DNA of 64,000 bases from SG8-30 sp963710135 (GCA_963710135.1 CAVPYY010000006.1:124001-188000); one strand, 5' to 3'; positions 1-9,916 are shown, counted from the stretch's first letter. Numbers and translations: made by a program. The notes: generated from the letters alone by a model not told the origin.

Positions 1-51
1 GGCATGGCCAAGGAGCGCTATGCGGAGTTGCAGCGCAAGAAGGTCATCTGA
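1..51 (+). CDS. C-terminal end of an unidentified protein (partial)
   Basis: An open frame runs from the window edge to a TGA at 49-51 and would encode a basic C-terminal tail ending in QRKKVI. The stop lies one base before the GTG start of the next gene, which suggests co-transcription. Too little is present to assign a family. Confidence 0.4.
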   Translation, partial: GMAKERYAELQRKKVI

Positions 52-52
52 G

Positions 53-719
53 GTGAGCGAGTCCCTCGAACAGAACTACGCCCGCGGTGGTTTCGACCGC
101 CGGCTGGCGCCGGGCTCGCGACCCGCGCTGCTCGTGATCGATTTCGTCCAGGCCTACCTCGAGCCGGGGTCACCGCTGTTTGGCGGTGACGGATGCGCGG
201 CGGCCCGTGTCGGCGCAGAGCGGCTGCTCGCCGCGAGCCGTGCGGCAGGCCTGCCTGTCCTGCACACGAACGTGGAGTTCGACCCGGGTGGTCGCAACGG
301 CGGCGTGTTCTTTCGCAAGGTGCCGGCGCTGCAATGCTTCGAGCGCGGCCGCCACCCGAACCTCGCGGACTTCGCCCCCGGATTGCAGCCGGTCGCGGGC
401 GAAACCGTGATCACCAAGCAATACGCGAGCGCGTTCTTCGGCACGACACTGGCCTCGACCCTGACGGCGCTGGGCTGCGACACGCTGCTGCTCGCCGGCG
501 TGTCCACCAGCGGCTGCGTGCGCGCCACGGCGGTCGATGCCTGCCAGCACGGGTTCATCCCACTGGTGGTGCGTGAGGCGGTGGGCGATCGCGCGCCAGG
601 GCCCACACGACGCCAACCTGTTCGACCTGCAGGCGAAGTACGCCGAGGTGGTGTCGCTGGCGGAGGCCGAGGCCTATCTGGGCGGGCTGTTGGCCAGGCC
701 GGCTGCAAGGCGGGACTGA
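53..719 (+). CDS. Isochorismatase-like cysteine hydrolase (one frameshift)
   Basis: Member of the isochorismatase / N-carbamoylsarcosine amidohydrolase superfamily, hydrolases with an Asp-Lys-Cys triad. The candidate triad is visible: Asp30 in LLVIDF, Lys122 in VITKQYASAFFG and Cys155 in GVSTSGCVRA. The GTG at 53 follows the upstream stop directly and gives the usual family N-terminus, so I prefer it to the ATG at 20. Near 592 the frame changes: GDRA is followed in another frame by QGPHDANLFDLQAKYAEV, which reads through to TGA 717-719. Removing one G (gcgc to gcc) restores about 221 aa, the normal family length. The substrate is unknown; carbamoylsarcosine-, nicotinamide- or ureidoacrylate-type amides are all possible. 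Confidence 0.75.
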
Positions 720-741
720 CACCCGCCGGCACAACGCAAGA

Positions 742-769
742 CGGCCGGGAAGCTCGCGCCTCCCGGCCG
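742..769. terminator. Bidirectional hairpin between convergent genes
   Basis: A perfect 9-bp inverted repeat (CGGCCGGGA / TCCCGGCCG) with a 10-nt loop lies between the stop of the hydrolase and the stop of the minus-strand TPR gene. There is no T-run, so termination is inferred from position and stem strength. Confidence 0.45.
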
Positions 770-794
770 CCGTATTCCAGGACTCGTCGGCCGG

Positions 795-2042
795 TCAGCC
801 GCCGGCGACGTCGCTCCACAGGTTGGCAATTCCCGCAATCTTGGGATTCGCCTTGCTCGCAGCGTCGAACGCGGCCTTCGCCTGCTGGGCCTTCTTCATC
901 TCGAAGTACGACACGCCGAGCAGCATCTGCACTTCGTCTGGCCGGTCGAGCTTACCTTTCTGGAGTGCCCGCTGCGCCGCTTCGACCGCCTTGGCATAGT
1001 TGCCGAGGGTGAATTGCGTGACGGCGAGACGCGCCTCGCGGTCGCCGGAAGCGATCGCCTTGGCCTCGCGCTCCTGCTGCTCGAGATTGGCCTTGGCGGC
1101 AGCGACCTGGTCCTTGGCGTCGGCGAGCAGGCGTTTGTTGCGCTCGTCCTGCTTGATGCCACCGGCCTTCATGCCCTGCTCGATCATCGTCGCGGCCTCG
1201 CCGGGGCTCATCAGATCGAGCGCGGCATCCGCGTACTTGCCGTAATGATCCTTGGCGAGCACGTTCTTGCGCGCGCCGAGCCGGTACAGGTTCAGCATGC
1301 CGACCGAGTCGACACGCTCCTTGGTGTACTGGCTCACGAGCTGCTCGAACACGCTGACCTTGGGCTGCACCAGCATCAGCTGGTGGAGCGTCTCGATCCG
1401 CTTGTCCTCGTTCTTCAGCTCGAAGTAGGCGGCGTTCAGCGTCTCCAGGACCTGGACCTGGGTCTTGACGGGCTTCCCGGCCCGGCGCGCGGCGGGGTAT
1501 GCCTGCTCCAGGGTCTGGGCCGCCGCACTGTAGTTCTTGGTGAGGAACTGCGCCTGCCCGAGGAGGACGAGGTCGTCCGCCGTGGCGGAGCCGCGGGCCT
1601 TGATCAGGCGCTGGGTGGCCTCGGCCGCCTTGCCATAGTCACGCGTGGTGAAGTAGGTCTTTGACAGGACGTCGAGCTTCTTGACCAGGTCCTGCCCCCG
1701 CACCCGCCCGGTAGCGAGGCGCTCCTCGATGGTGGCCTCCAGCAGCCCGTAGTCACGGGCGCTGCTGGCCGCCCAGATCATGAGCTCGTTGACGCCCTGC
1801 TCCTCCTGGGCCGACAGCGGCGCCATAGCCTTGGCTTCCTTGAGGATCCGAATGGCTTCCTTGAAGTTGCCCTTGGTGCCGGCCTCCTGGGCCGCCTGGG
1901 CTTTCCCGGCGACTTCCTTGCGCCAGCCGTCGACCTTTTGCTGCGCCTCGGCAGCGGTCGGCGCGAGGGTCGACAACACACCGAACGCCGGCAGCGCCAG
2001 CGTCACGGCAAGCATCGAGGCAGTCAGTTTCCGGATGTACAC
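795..2042 (-). CDS. Exported tetratricopeptide-repeat protein (TonB-cluster associated)
   Basis: A 415-aa protein starting MYIRKL, with a signal peptide (residues 1-34, cleavage after AEA). The rest is helical TPR-like repeats, clearest at about 130-200 (FTTRDYGKAAEATQRLI) and 330-410 (FTLGNYAKAVEAAQRAL, SYFEMKKAQQAKAAFDAA). It is a paralogue in architecture of the next gene upstream, and both follow tonB-exbB-exbD on the same strand. In vibrios and relatives a periplasmic TPR partner (TtpC) is needed by some TonB systems; a comparable scaffold role here is inference. No enzymatic motif is seen. It ends just before the 742-769 hairpin. Confidence 0.8.
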   Translation of the reverse strand: MYIRKLTASMLAVTLALPAFGVLSTLAPTAAEAQQKVDGWRKEVAGKAQAAQEAGTKGNFKEAIRILKEAKAMAPLSAQEEQGVNELMIWAASSARDYGLLEATIEERLATGRVRGQDLVKKLDVLSKTYFTTRDYGKAAEATQRLIKARGSATADDLVLLGQAQFLTKNYSAAAQTLEQAYPAARRAGKPVKTQVQVLETLNAAYFELKNEDKRIETLHQLMLVQPKVSVFEQLVSQYTKERVDSVGMLNLYRLGARKNVLAKDHYGKYADAALDLMSPGEAATMIEQGMKAGGIKQDERNKRLLADAKDQVAAAKANLEQQEREAKAIASGDREARLAVTQFTLGNYAKAVEAAQRALQKGKLDRPDEVQMLLGVSYFEMKKAQQAKAAFDAASKANPKIAGIANLWSDVAGG

Positions 2043-2138
2043 GTAGTCTGTCTCCTGCTGTCGGCACCTGCCTGAGGCAGCGTGCGCTCGGTTCTCAGTG
2101 AAGTGTCAACTTACAACATGCGCCTGTCGGCCGCCCGA

Positions 2139-3437
2139 TCAGGCGCCGGCGGGCGCCGCGCCGGTAGCCGTGCGCTTGGCGTAGGACGCCCAGAGTACTG
2201 CGAGTCGCTGCATCACCGACCCGGGCTGCGCCGCCGCCCGCGCCGCCTCGAACGCCGTGGAAGCTTCATCCGTACGTCCAAGTTCCATCAATGCCGCACC
2301 GAGCAGCAAATTCGCGTCGTCGATGTTCTTGACGCCGCCCTTGCCAAGGCCACGCTGCACGGCTTCGACTGCCTGCTCCCATTCGCCGAGGCTGTAGAAG
2401 CCGAGCCCGACCTTGACGTCCACCTCGCCCTTGGGAAGCTTGGCCGCGGTCTGCGCATCCTTGGCGAGGTTCTTGCGGTCCAGGGCCAAGGCTGCCTTGG
2501 CCTCCTGCAGGGTCTGCTTGTTGCTGCCCTCGGACGGCACGATCCCGTCGGACATGCCGCGCGTCAGCGCGCGCTCCGCCTCGCCGGGGCTGCCCAGCAC
2601 CAGCGCGTGGTCCGCATAGGACAGGTACTGGCCCACGGTCTCGAGTCCCGTGTCCCGCAGGGCCAGGCGGTAGGCGTTCAGCATGACGGGCCGGTCGTCC
2701 TCGCTCATCTGGCTGTAGAGCCCCAGGACCCGGGTGTAGTAATCGCGCTTCGGGTAGCGCTTCACCAGTTCCTCGAGATTGACGAGCCGGCCCGGCTTGT
2801 CATCCAGCTCGAGATAGATGCGATCCCGCAGCTGATACCAGAGTTCCTCCGGCTCCTCGCCAGCGGCCTCGCTCTGCGCAATCGCCTTGTTCAGGAACTC
2901 CAGCGCCGAAGCGTCATCTTTGGCCTGCAGGTAGAGACGGGCCAGCGTCTCGTAGTCGGAGTTGCTCGGCTGCGGGGTGGCATCGACGTACTTGCGGTAA
3001 TGAAACAGGACTTTTTCCATGTCCTTCTGGCTGCTGTACCAGGCGGCCAGCTGCTGGTGCAGGGCCCCCACCTGCTCCGGCGGCGCGAGTCCCGAATCGA
3101 GGAACTCCTGCACGGTCTTGATGAACCCCTCGCGCTCGCCGACGGCCTGCTGCGCGGTGAGCTTCCAGCTGAGGATCACGCGGCGGTCGTCGGGAGTGGG
3201 ATCCTCGATCGCCTCGAGCTTGGTGATGCCCTCCAGTACCGCCGGCCAATCCTGGGCCTGCACGCTCTCCTGTACCTTCGGCGCAATCTTGCGGAATCCC
3301 TTGCTGAAGTCGGGGGCCGGCTGTTCAGCGGCCTGGGACTGGGCAGGCGGAGCAACCATCAGGTTGCCGCCCGCCACAACGCAGAGGGCGCACAGCACTG
3401 CGGCAACACGATTGGTCGTCGATCCCATGTCCTTCAT
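2139..3437 (-). CDS. Exported tetratricopeptide-repeat protein (TonB-cluster associated)
   Basis: A 432-aa protein with an N-terminal signal sequence (hydrophobic AAVLCALCVVAGGNLMV, likely cleaved around residues 34-38). The rest is TPR-like helices, for example YKRTATGA-type C-terminal repeats, GLGFYSLGEWEQAVEAVQ and GAALMELGRTDEASTAFE. It lies 96 bp upstream of a second TPR gene of the same design and about 250 bp downstream of exbD, separated from exbD by a strong terminator, so the two TPR genes may be a separate unit or rely on read-through. Probable role: periplasmic assembly partner of the TonB-ExbB-ExbD complex. The family is recognised only by repeat pattern and context. Confidence 0.8.
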   Translation of the reverse strand: MKDMGSTTNRVAAVLCALCVVAGGNLMVAPPAQSQAAEQPAPDFSKGFRKIAPKVQESVQAQDWPAVLEGITKLEAIEDPTPDDRRVILSWKLTAQQAVGEREGFIKTVQEFLDSGLAPPEQVGALHQQLAAWYSSQKDMEKVLFHYRKYVDATPQPSNSDYETLARLYLQAKDDASALEFLNKAIAQSEAAGEEPEELWYQLRDRIYLELDDKPGRLVNLEELVKRYPKRDYYTRVLGLYSQMSEDDRPVMLNAYRLALRDTGLETVGQYLSYADHALVLGSPGEAERALTRGMSDGIVPSEGSNKQTLQEAKAALALDRKNLAKDAQTAAKLPKGEVDVKVGLGFYSLGEWEQAVEAVQRGLGKGGVKNIDDANLLLGAALMELGRTDEASTAFEAARAAAQPGSVMQRLAVLWASYAKRTATGAAPAGA

Positions 3438-3637
3438 CCGAGTCCCCTCGCTTGGCCGGGCGCATAGGGCCCGTATCGCCGGAGCCGCGTTTTATAACCC
3501 AAAAGCCCCGCGGCTGTCTCGCGGCACGCGATCTGAAGACCGCTCGCCAATGGCAATGGTTCCGGCGGCCCGGCAGGTGGTGAAGACATTGGCGGCGGTT
3601 CAGGCCCCGTTCAGTATCGAGCGCGCCGCCGGCGCGC

Positions 3638-3665
3638 AAAAAAATGGGGCCCTTGGCGGGCCCCA
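3638..3665 (-). terminator. Rho-independent terminator after exbD
   Basis: Read on the minus strand, an 8-bp GC-rich stem (TGGGGCCC / GGGCCCCA, 5-nt loop) is followed immediately by a run of seven T. It lies 28 bp past the exbD stop and so ends the tonB-exbB-exbD transcript. Confidence 0.85.
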
Positions 3666-3692
3666 CTCTGGACGTTTGCTTCGAACCGGAAC

Positions 3693-4112
<420 letters not shown>

Positions 4113-4115
4113 GGC

Positions 4116-4805
4116 TTACTTCCCCGACTGCATGCGCGATCCGGCCGTGAGCGCCGACTGCACGTCATGCGAGAAGTAGTTGACCCGCTCGATCAGCGAC
4201 TTGTTGGCGCGGGTCAGGGCATTGAAGCCGAGCACCGCCGGAACCGCCACCGCCAGGCCGATCGCGGTCATGATGAGCGCTTCGCCGATCGGGCCCGCGA
4301 CCTTGTCGAGCGATGCCTGGCCGGCGATCGAGATGGCAACGAGGGCGTGATAGATGCCCCACACCGTTCCGAACAGACCGACGAACGGAGCGGTGGCGCC
4401 CACGGACGCCAGCACCACCATGCCGCTCTGCAGGCTGGACTGGAGGACGTCCGTGCGCTTGCGCACGTGGGTCTCGATCCAGTCGCCCAGCTCGATGTTG
4501 CTGGTTACGTCCTTCGAGGCCTTCTTGTGGTGCTCGACGGCGCGCAGCCCGTCTTCCGCGATGTCACGGAACGGATTCACCTTGCCCTTCAGCTTCGAGA
4601 TGCCTTCCTGCAGCGAGGCGGCGGTCCAGAAGTTCTTCTCGGCGTCGCCGGCGATCTTCTTCAGGCTGCGGTGGTCGAGCCACTTGTTGATCATCACCCA
4701 CCACGACCACAGCGACATGATCCCGAGGATGATGAACACCAGCTTGCCGACATAGTCGCTCTGGTTCCAGAGCGCCTGAATGCCATACGGGTTATCACTG
4801 CCCAT
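4116..4805 (-). CDS. exbB: MotA/TolQ/ExbB proton channel family protein ExbB
   Basis: A 229-aa inner-membrane protein with three transmembrane segments: about 21-39, 131-156 (SVGATAPFVGLFGTVWGIYH, the family signature) and 175-197 (ALIMTAIGLAVAVPAVLGF). A cytoplasmic domain lies between TM1 and TM2. It forms the proton channel with ExbD and transmits energy to TonB. It sits 78 bp downstream of tonB and 3 bp upstream of exbD, in the tonB-exbB-exbD order. Confidence 0.93.
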   Translation of the reverse strand: MGSDNPYGIQALWNQSDYVGKLVFIILGIMSLWSWWVMINKWLDHRSLKKIAGDAEKNFWTAASLQEGISKLKGKVNPFRDIAEDGLRAVEHHKKASKDVTSNIELGDWIETHVRKRTDVLQSSLQSGMVVLASVGATAPFVGLFGTVWGIYHALVAISIAGQASLDKVAGPIGEALIMTAIGLAVAVPAVLGFNALTRANKSLIERVNYFSHDVQSALTAGSRMQSGK

Positions 4806-4883
4806 TATTCTTTCCTCTCAAGAAGCAAACATCCCACGGTGGGAGCGCAACCCGCGCCGCCCGCCCGACCTAAAGACCCATTA

Positions 4884-5528
4884 TCACTCGAGCTTGAAGA
4901 CCACAGGCAGCGTCACCTGCATCTCGACCGGCTGCCCATCACGCGTGCCGGGATTGAACTTGAGCTTGCGCACCACGCATTCCGCGGCCTCGTCGAGCCG
5001 GTCGAAGCCGCTGCTCTGCGAAACCTGCAGCGTGGACATGCGGCCGTTGGTGCCGATGGTCACGACGGCGAGTACACGCCCCTCCTCGCTGAGACGGCGC
5101 GACGCGGACGGGTAGCAACTATTCAAGGCGTTAGCCAGGGCGCGCGCATTGTAAGCGGCCGACGGCGCCGTGACCTGTACAGGACGGGGCGGCGGAGCCA
5201 CCACTCGCGGCGCCGGCTGCTGCGGCTTGTCCGACACCTCGGCGCTGATCGCCGTGGTGGGCCCGGTGAAGGTCGGCAGGTCGATCAGCGGCGGCGGCAC
5301 CACCGGCGGGGGCAGGTCGGTCGGCGGCGGCGGCGGCGGTTCTTTCAGGTCCTCCGGCGGCGGCGGCGGCGGCGGGAGATCGATGATGCCGACATCCTGG
5401 GCAAGCTCCATGGCCTCACGCGCCAGCCCGCTGACCAGCGCGAGATAGAACAGGAAATGCAACCCGATGATGCCGACGAAAACCGCCGTGCGCCTCGAAC
5501 CGCCTCCACCACTGTAGATGTCTGCCAT
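4884..5528 (-). CDS. tonB: Energy transducer TonB
   Basis: A 214-aa protein with the TonB layout: a short N-terminus, one transmembrane anchor at about 16-36 (AVFVGIIGLHFLFYLALVSG, containing the His typical of TonB anchors), a proline-rich periplasmic spacer at about 48-120 with several runs of five to seven Pro, and a C-terminal TonB domain at about 130-214 (LKFNPGTRDGQPVEMQVTLPVVFKLE). It couples the ExbBD proton flux to outer-membrane receptors. It is first of the tonB-exbB-exbD set. I see no convincing Fur box in the 285 bp upstream (5529-5813); that stretch holds no gene. Confidence 0.92.
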   Translation of the reverse strand: MADIYSGGGGSRRTAVFVGIIGLHFLFYLALVSGLAREAMELAQDVGIIDLPPPPPPPEDLKEPPPPPPTDLPPPVVPPPLIDLPTFTGPTTAISAEVSDKPQQPAPRVVAPPPRPVQVTAPSAAYNARALANALNSCYPSASRRLSEEGRVLAVVTIGTNGRMSTLQVSQSSGFDRLDEAAECVVRKLKFNPGTRDGQPVEMQVTLPVVFKLE

Positions 5529-5813
5529 AAGTCAGTGGATCCCCTCGTTATCTACCCGGCCTGCATCACCGCGGTCGAGTTGCTGCCTGTTGAGCGGGAG
5601 GTACAACAAACCCCCGTGGCTGCACGGCAGGGGGCAACCTTAGCGGCCCCCGATTGCAACTGCAAGCGTTGCATGCAATCCATTCGTGCCCCTTGCGCGG
5701 CGGCCCAGCCGGAGCATCTGCGGCGGTCATTTGCGCCACGACGGGAACGGCCTCGGCCCCGCATCGCAACATATTCACCTACGTCAAAAAACGTTCATCC
5801 GGCATTGCCCGGG

Positions 5814-7511
5814 TCAGACGTCCAGGTCGAGATCGGTGACCGCGCCGAGCGATGCGCTGCTGACCGAGCTGGCGTACTTGGCGAGCACGCCGCGTTCCGC
5901 ATACGGCTTGCGCGGCCGCCACGCTGCCCGCCGCCGCTTGAGCTCGGCTGGCGGCACATGCAGCTCGATGCTGCGCCGCTCGGCATTGATGGTGATGGCG
6001 TCGCCGGTCCTGACCAGGCCGATGGGTCCGCCGACCGCCGCCTCCGGCGTCACGTGGCCGACCACGAATCCATGGCTGCCGCCCGAAAACCGGCCGTCGG
6101 TAATGAGCGCAACCTTGTCCCCCAGTCCGCGGCCCATGATCGCGCCCGTGGGAGAAAGCATCTCGCGCATGCCCGGTCCGCCGCGGGGACCCTCGTTGCG
6201 AATGACGACGACGTCACCGGCGCGCACCTTGCCGTCGAGGATCGCCTGCAGCGATTTCTCCTCGCTCTCGTAGACCCGCGCCCGCCCCGAGAACCTCAAT
6301 CCCTCCTTGCCGGTGATCTTGGCCACCGCGCCCTCCGGTGCGAGGTTGCCGTACAGCACCACCAGGTGGCTGTCCGCCTTGATCGGCGCATCGAAGCTGC
6401 GAATGATGTCCTGCCCAGGGGGGTAAGGCGCCACACCGGCCAGCTCCTCCGCCAGCGTGCGTCCGGTGACGGTGAGACATTCGCCGTGCAGCAGGCCTCG
6501 GTCGAGCAGCATCTTCATCAGCGGGCGGATGCCGCCGATGGCGATCAGCTCGGACATCAGGTACCGGCCACTGGGGCGCAGGTCGGCGAGCACCGGTACG
6601 CGCCGGCCGATGCGCGTGAAGTCGTCGAGCGTCAGTCGCACCCGTGCTTCGTGGGCGATGGCGAGCAGGTGCAGCACGGCGTTGGTGCTGCCAGCCAAGG
6701 CGACCACTGTGGTAATGGCGTTTTCGAAGGCCTTGCGGGTCAGGATCTGCCGTGGCGTGATGCCACGGCGGACCAGTTCCACCACCGCCTCGCCGGCCCG
6801 CTGGCAGTCGTCCAGCTTCGAGCCCGAGACTGCCTCCTGGGCGGAACTGTTCGGCAGGCTCATGCCGAGCGCCTCGATGGCGGATGCCATGGTGTTGGCG
6901 GTGTACATCCCGCCGCAGCTGCCGGCGCCGGGAATGGCCTGCGACTCGACCTTGCGCAGTTCGCGGTCCGAGACGGTACCCCGGGCGTGCCCGCCGACCG
7001 CTTCGAACACGGAGACGATGTCGGTATGGCCGGCTCCCGGCTTGATGGTGCCGCCATAGACGAACACGGCCGGACGGTTGAGGCGGGCGATGGCCATCAT
7101 GCAGCCGGGCATGTTCTTGTCACAGCCGCCCAGGGCGACCAGGCCGTCGAAGCCCTGCGCGCCGACGACGGTCTCGATCGAGTCCGCGATGACCTCGCGC
7201 GACACCAGCGAATAGCGCATGCCGGGGGTGCCCATCGAGATCCCGTCCGACACGGTGATGGTGCCGAAGATGGTGCTCTTGCCGCCCGCCCGGTCGGCGC
7301 CGGCGGCGGCGCGCGCAGCCAGCCCGTCGATATGCATGTTGCAGGGCGTGAGGTTGCTCCAGGTGCTCGCGATGCCAATGGCCGGCTTCTTGAAATCGGC
7401 ATCCCGATAGCCGACCGCCCGCAGCATCGCGCGACTCGGCGTCTGCTTGACGCCGTCCACGACCAGTCGTGAGTAAGGACGCGGGTCCACCTTGTTGCGC
7501 TTGCCAGCCAT
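5814..7511 (-). CDS. ilvD: Dihydroxy-acid dehydratase
   Basis: A 565-aa enzyme of the IlvD/Edd family, dehydrating 2,3-dihydroxy-isovalerate and -methylvalerate to the 2-oxo acids of valine and isoleucine synthesis. The three iron-sulfur cysteines are visible: Cys57 (LTPCNMH), Cys130 (GGCDKNMPGCMM) and Cys199 (GAGSCGGMYTAN). The spacing fits the [2Fe-2S] subgroup. The C-terminal signature GRFSGGSHGFVVGHVTPEA is also present. Other branched-chain genes (ilvC, leuACDB) lie about 2.7 kb away on the other strand, so it is a separate transcript. The gene is intact, unlike those genes. Confidence 0.95.
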   Translation of the reverse strand: MAGKRNKVDPRPYSRLVVDGVKQTPSRAMLRAVGYRDADFKKPAIGIASTWSNLTPCNMHIDGLAARAAAGADRAGGKSTIFGTITVSDGISMGTPGMRYSLVSREVIADSIETVVGAQGFDGLVALGGCDKNMPGCMMAIARLNRPAVFVYGGTIKPGAGHTDIVSVFEAVGGHARGTVSDRELRKVESQAIPGAGSCGGMYTANTMASAIEALGMSLPNSSAQEAVSGSKLDDCQRAGEAVVELVRRGITPRQILTRKAFENAITTVVALAGSTNAVLHLLAIAHEARVRLTLDDFTRIGRRVPVLADLRPSGRYLMSELIAIGGIRPLMKMLLDRGLLHGECLTVTGRTLAEELAGVAPYPPGQDIIRSFDAPIKADSHLVVLYGNLAPEGAVAKITGKEGLRFSGRARVYESEEKSLQAILDGKVRAGDVVVIRNEGPRGGPGMREMLSPTGAIMGRGLGDKVALITDGRFSGGSHGFVVGHVTPEAAVGGPIGLVRTGDAITINAERRSIELHVPPAELKRRRAAWRPRKPYAERGVLAKYASSVSSASLGAVTDLDLDV

Positions 7512-7564
7512 GTCTCACCCTGCGTTGAAATCGATCGACATTCTCGCTCGCCGGCGGTGCGGCG

Positions 7565-8443
7565 TCACGTCCGTGTATCCGGCAACTTGCGCTCGCGCAG
7601 CGAAATGATCACGACTCCGGCGAGCGTCATGGCGCCACCCGTGAGAATGCGCCAGTCGAGCGACTCGCCGAGCAGGGTGACCGCGAAGAACACGCTGAAC
7701 ACCGGGGCCAGCACCGTGACCGGCGCAACGCTCGTGACCGGGTAGCGCTGCACGAGCGAAAAGAACACGGTATGCCCGACCAGGCTGGCGGCGAGCGCGG
7801 TGTAGAGAATCGCCGCGCTGCCCGTGAGATCCAGCGCCCGCAGGCTTGCCAGCTGGTCCTGCTCCATTGCCAGCGTCATGACCGCCAGTACCGGCAGGCT
7901 GGACCAGGCGAACCAGGCCTGCAGCTCCAGCGGCTGCACGCCATGAACCCGCTTGATGGCCACCAGGCCGACCGCGCCGACCAGCGCGCTCAGCACGACC
8001 AGCGACAGGCCAGCGACCGACTGGAAGACGACCGGATTGAATCCGATCAGCATGACTCCGGAAAACGACAGCAGGATGCCGCTCCAGCGCCGCCAGCGGA
8101 CTTCCTCGCCCAGCAGCAGAATCGACAGCAGCGTCGTGAACGGCACGCCGAGCTGGCCGGCAATCGCCACCGCGGACATGCTCTCGGACATCGCTATGCC
8201 CAGGAACATCAGCGCGAACATCAAGCCGCCGCTGGTGATGGAGGCCAGCAGCAGCCAGCCCATGGAGCCGCGGTGCCAGCGCAGGAACGGGGCCACGACG
8301 ACCGCCAGCACCGCGAAACGCAACAGCGTGAAGAAGACGGGGGGCAGACGCTCGACCCCCGCCTTGATCGCGATGAGATTGAAGCCCCACAGGGCGCAGA
8401 TCGCGACGAGGATCCAAAGATGCCGTGGGGCTATGGCGGTCAA
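7565..8443 (-). CDS. EamA/DMT-family permease
   Basis: A 292-aa membrane protein with about ten hydrophobic segments in two EamA repeats (first about 8-135, second about 150-280). It has the usual N-terminal helix WILVAICALWGFNLIAIKAG and the GEEVRWRRWSGILL linker before TM5. Such drug/metabolite-superfamily exporters move amino acids or metabolites; the substrate cannot be read from sequence. Its ATG overlaps the stop of the aminopeptidase gene by 4 nt (ATGA), so the two are translationally coupled and may handle peptides or amino acids together. Confidence 0.85.
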   Translation of the reverse strand: MTAIAPRHLWILVAICALWGFNLIAIKAGVERLPPVFFTLLRFAVLAVVVAPFLRWHRGSMGWLLLASITSGGLMFALMFLGIAMSESMSAVAIAGQLGVPFTTLLSILLLGEEVRWRRWSGILLSFSGVMLIGFNPVVFQSVAGLSLVVLSALVGAVGLVAIKRVHGVQPLELQAWFAWSSLPVLAVMTLAMEQDQLASLRALDLTGSAAILYTALAASLVGHTVFFSLVQRYPVTSVAPVTVLAPVFSVFFAVTLLGESLDWRILTGGAMTLAGVVIISLRERKLPDTRT

Positions 8444-9855
8444 GCTCGCCCGCCGCCGTAGCGTCCCCGCAGCAGTTCATACAGCGCACGCAACGGGCTC
8501 GAGACCGCGCCGACCGGGCGGCCCGGGCGCTCGCGCGGATTCCATCCATACATGTCGACATGAATCCAGCGCGTCGCCTGCGAGACGAACCGACGCAGGA
8601 ACAGCGCGCCGAGAATCGCGCCGGAAAAGCCGCTGCTGGAGACATTGCTGAGATCGGCGACCTTGCTGCTCAGATCTTCGTCGTAGCCGCTCCACAGCGG
8701 CAGCCGCCAGACCGGGTCGGCGCTTGCCGTACTCGCCGCCAGCGCCTCGGCTGCGAGAGACTCGTCATTGACAAACAGCGCCGGTAAGTCCGGGCCCAGC
8801 GCGACCCGCGCGGCGCCGGTCAGCGTCGCCATGTCGATCAGCAGATCCGGGGACTCTTCATCGGCCAGCGTCAGCGCATCCGCGAGCACGAGCCGCCCCT
8901 CGGCATCGGTGTTGTTGACCTCCACACTGATGCCCTTGCGGGTCACCAGGATGTCGCCGGGCCGGTAGGAAAGCGCATCGATGCTGTTCTCGACCGCGGG
9001 AATCAGCGCCCTGAGCCGTACCGGCCAGCCCGCGTCCATGATCATCTGGGCCAGCGCCAGCGCGCAGGCCGCGCCGCCCATGTCCTTCTTCATGAGCCCC
9101 ATGCCCTGCGGATTCTTGATGTTGAGCCCGCCGCTGTCGAAACAGACGCCCTTGCCGACCAGCGTCACCTTAGGGTCGCCCGGCCTGCCCCAGCTGATGT
9201 CGAGCAGGCGTGGCGCTTCGGGACCTGCGCGGCCCACGGCATGGATGGCATGCAGCCCGCCCTCGATCAGCGCCTGCCCGACCGTCTGGTCGAAACGGGC
9301 GCCATAGCGGGTCGCCAGCCGGGCCGCGACCGTCGCGAGCTGCACGACGCCCATGTCGCCGGCCGGAGTGTTGATCAGGTCGCGCGCCAGCGAATCGGCT
9401 TCACTGGTGCGTTGTACGAACGACAGGTCCGCACCCGCGGGCGCCGCCAGGACGACCGAGCGCTCGCTCTGCCGGGGTGTCGCACGATAGCGGTCGAATC
9501 GATAGCTGGACAAGGCCCACCCGAGCAGCACCCGCGTCGCCTCGGCCGCGGCGAGCGGGTTGGCAATGTGCCAGTGGCCGCGAGGCAGCTTTTGCGGCAG
9601 CCCGGCGAGCGTCCACAGCCCGAACGATCCGTCCGCCTGTTCGGTGGCTGCTCCCACCACCGCGCCGGCGATGCCGCCGCTCTCGTCCGGCAGCAACAAC
9701 AGCCGGTGCGGCTCCGCAGTAAACCCCGTGTTGCGGACCCAGTTGGCCGCGGGGCGCGGCAGGCCGTCGCGCCACTGGTCTAGGTCATCGGGGCGCAGCA
9801 GATGCAGCGGCTTCGATTCGGGCTCGGTGTGTTTGCCAATGACTGCCAGCATCAT
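8440..9855 (-). CDS. M17 family leucyl aminopeptidase
   Basis: A 471-aa cytosolic aminopeptidase. The C-terminal catalytic domain (about 200-465) carries the family metal and catalytic residues: Lys235 and Asp240 in KGVCFDSGG, and the signature NTDAEGRL at 315-322 with Arg321. KKDMGGAA (256-263) is also conserved. The N-terminal domain (about 1-190) is divergent from E. coli PepA, as in the shorter PepA-like subgroup. It removes N-terminal residues from peptides using two metal ions. It is first gene of a two-gene unit with the EamA permease. Confidence 0.9.
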   Translation of the reverse strand: MMLAVIGKHTEPESKPLHLLRPDDLDQWRDGLPRPAANWVRNTGFTAEPHRLLLLPDESGGIAGAVVGAATEQADGSFGLWTLAGLPQKLPRGHWHIANPLAAAEATRVLLGWALSSYRFDRYRATPRQSERSVVLAAPAGADLSFVQRTSEADSLARDLINTPAGDMGVVQLATVAARLATRYGARFDQTVGQALIEGGLHAIHAVGRAGPEAPRLLDISWGRPGDPKVTLVGKGVCFDSGGLNIKNPQGMGLMKKDMGGAACALALAQMIMDAGWPVRLRALIPAVENSIDALSYRPGDILVTRKGISVEVNNTDAEGRLVLADALTLADEESPDLLIDMATLTGAARVALGPDLPALFVNDESLAAEALAASTASADPVWRLPLWSGYDEDLSSKVADLSNVSSSGFSGAILGALFLRRFVSQATRWIHVDMYGWNPRERPGRPVGAVSSPLRALYELLRGRYGGGRA

Positions 9856-9916
9856 CGTCCCCGCTATTGCAATGATCCGATCCGCTTGAGAGGCGTGCGG
9901 GCTTCCGGGGCCCTGG

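Noticed and set aside
2082..3467. 461-codon plus-strand frame opposite the TPR gene
   Set aside because: It is antisense to a gene with a clear signal peptide and TPR repeats. It shows no recognisable domain and no ribosome site.
5330..5375. GGC-rich simple repeat
   Set aside because: It is the coding sequence of the proline-rich spacer of TonB, not a separate repeat element.
5529..5813. Fur-regulated promoter for tonB
   Set aside because: No convincing 19-bp Fur-like inverted repeat was found. A TTGACG hexamer near 5780 on the minus strand lacks a matching -10.
4167..7472. A 1101-codon plus-strand open frame
   Set aside because: It is antisense to exbB, tonB and ilvD, whose proteins are well conserved. 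Long antisense frames are expected in GC-rich DNA. Its composition (Arg, His, Gln, Ala rich) is typical of a shadow.
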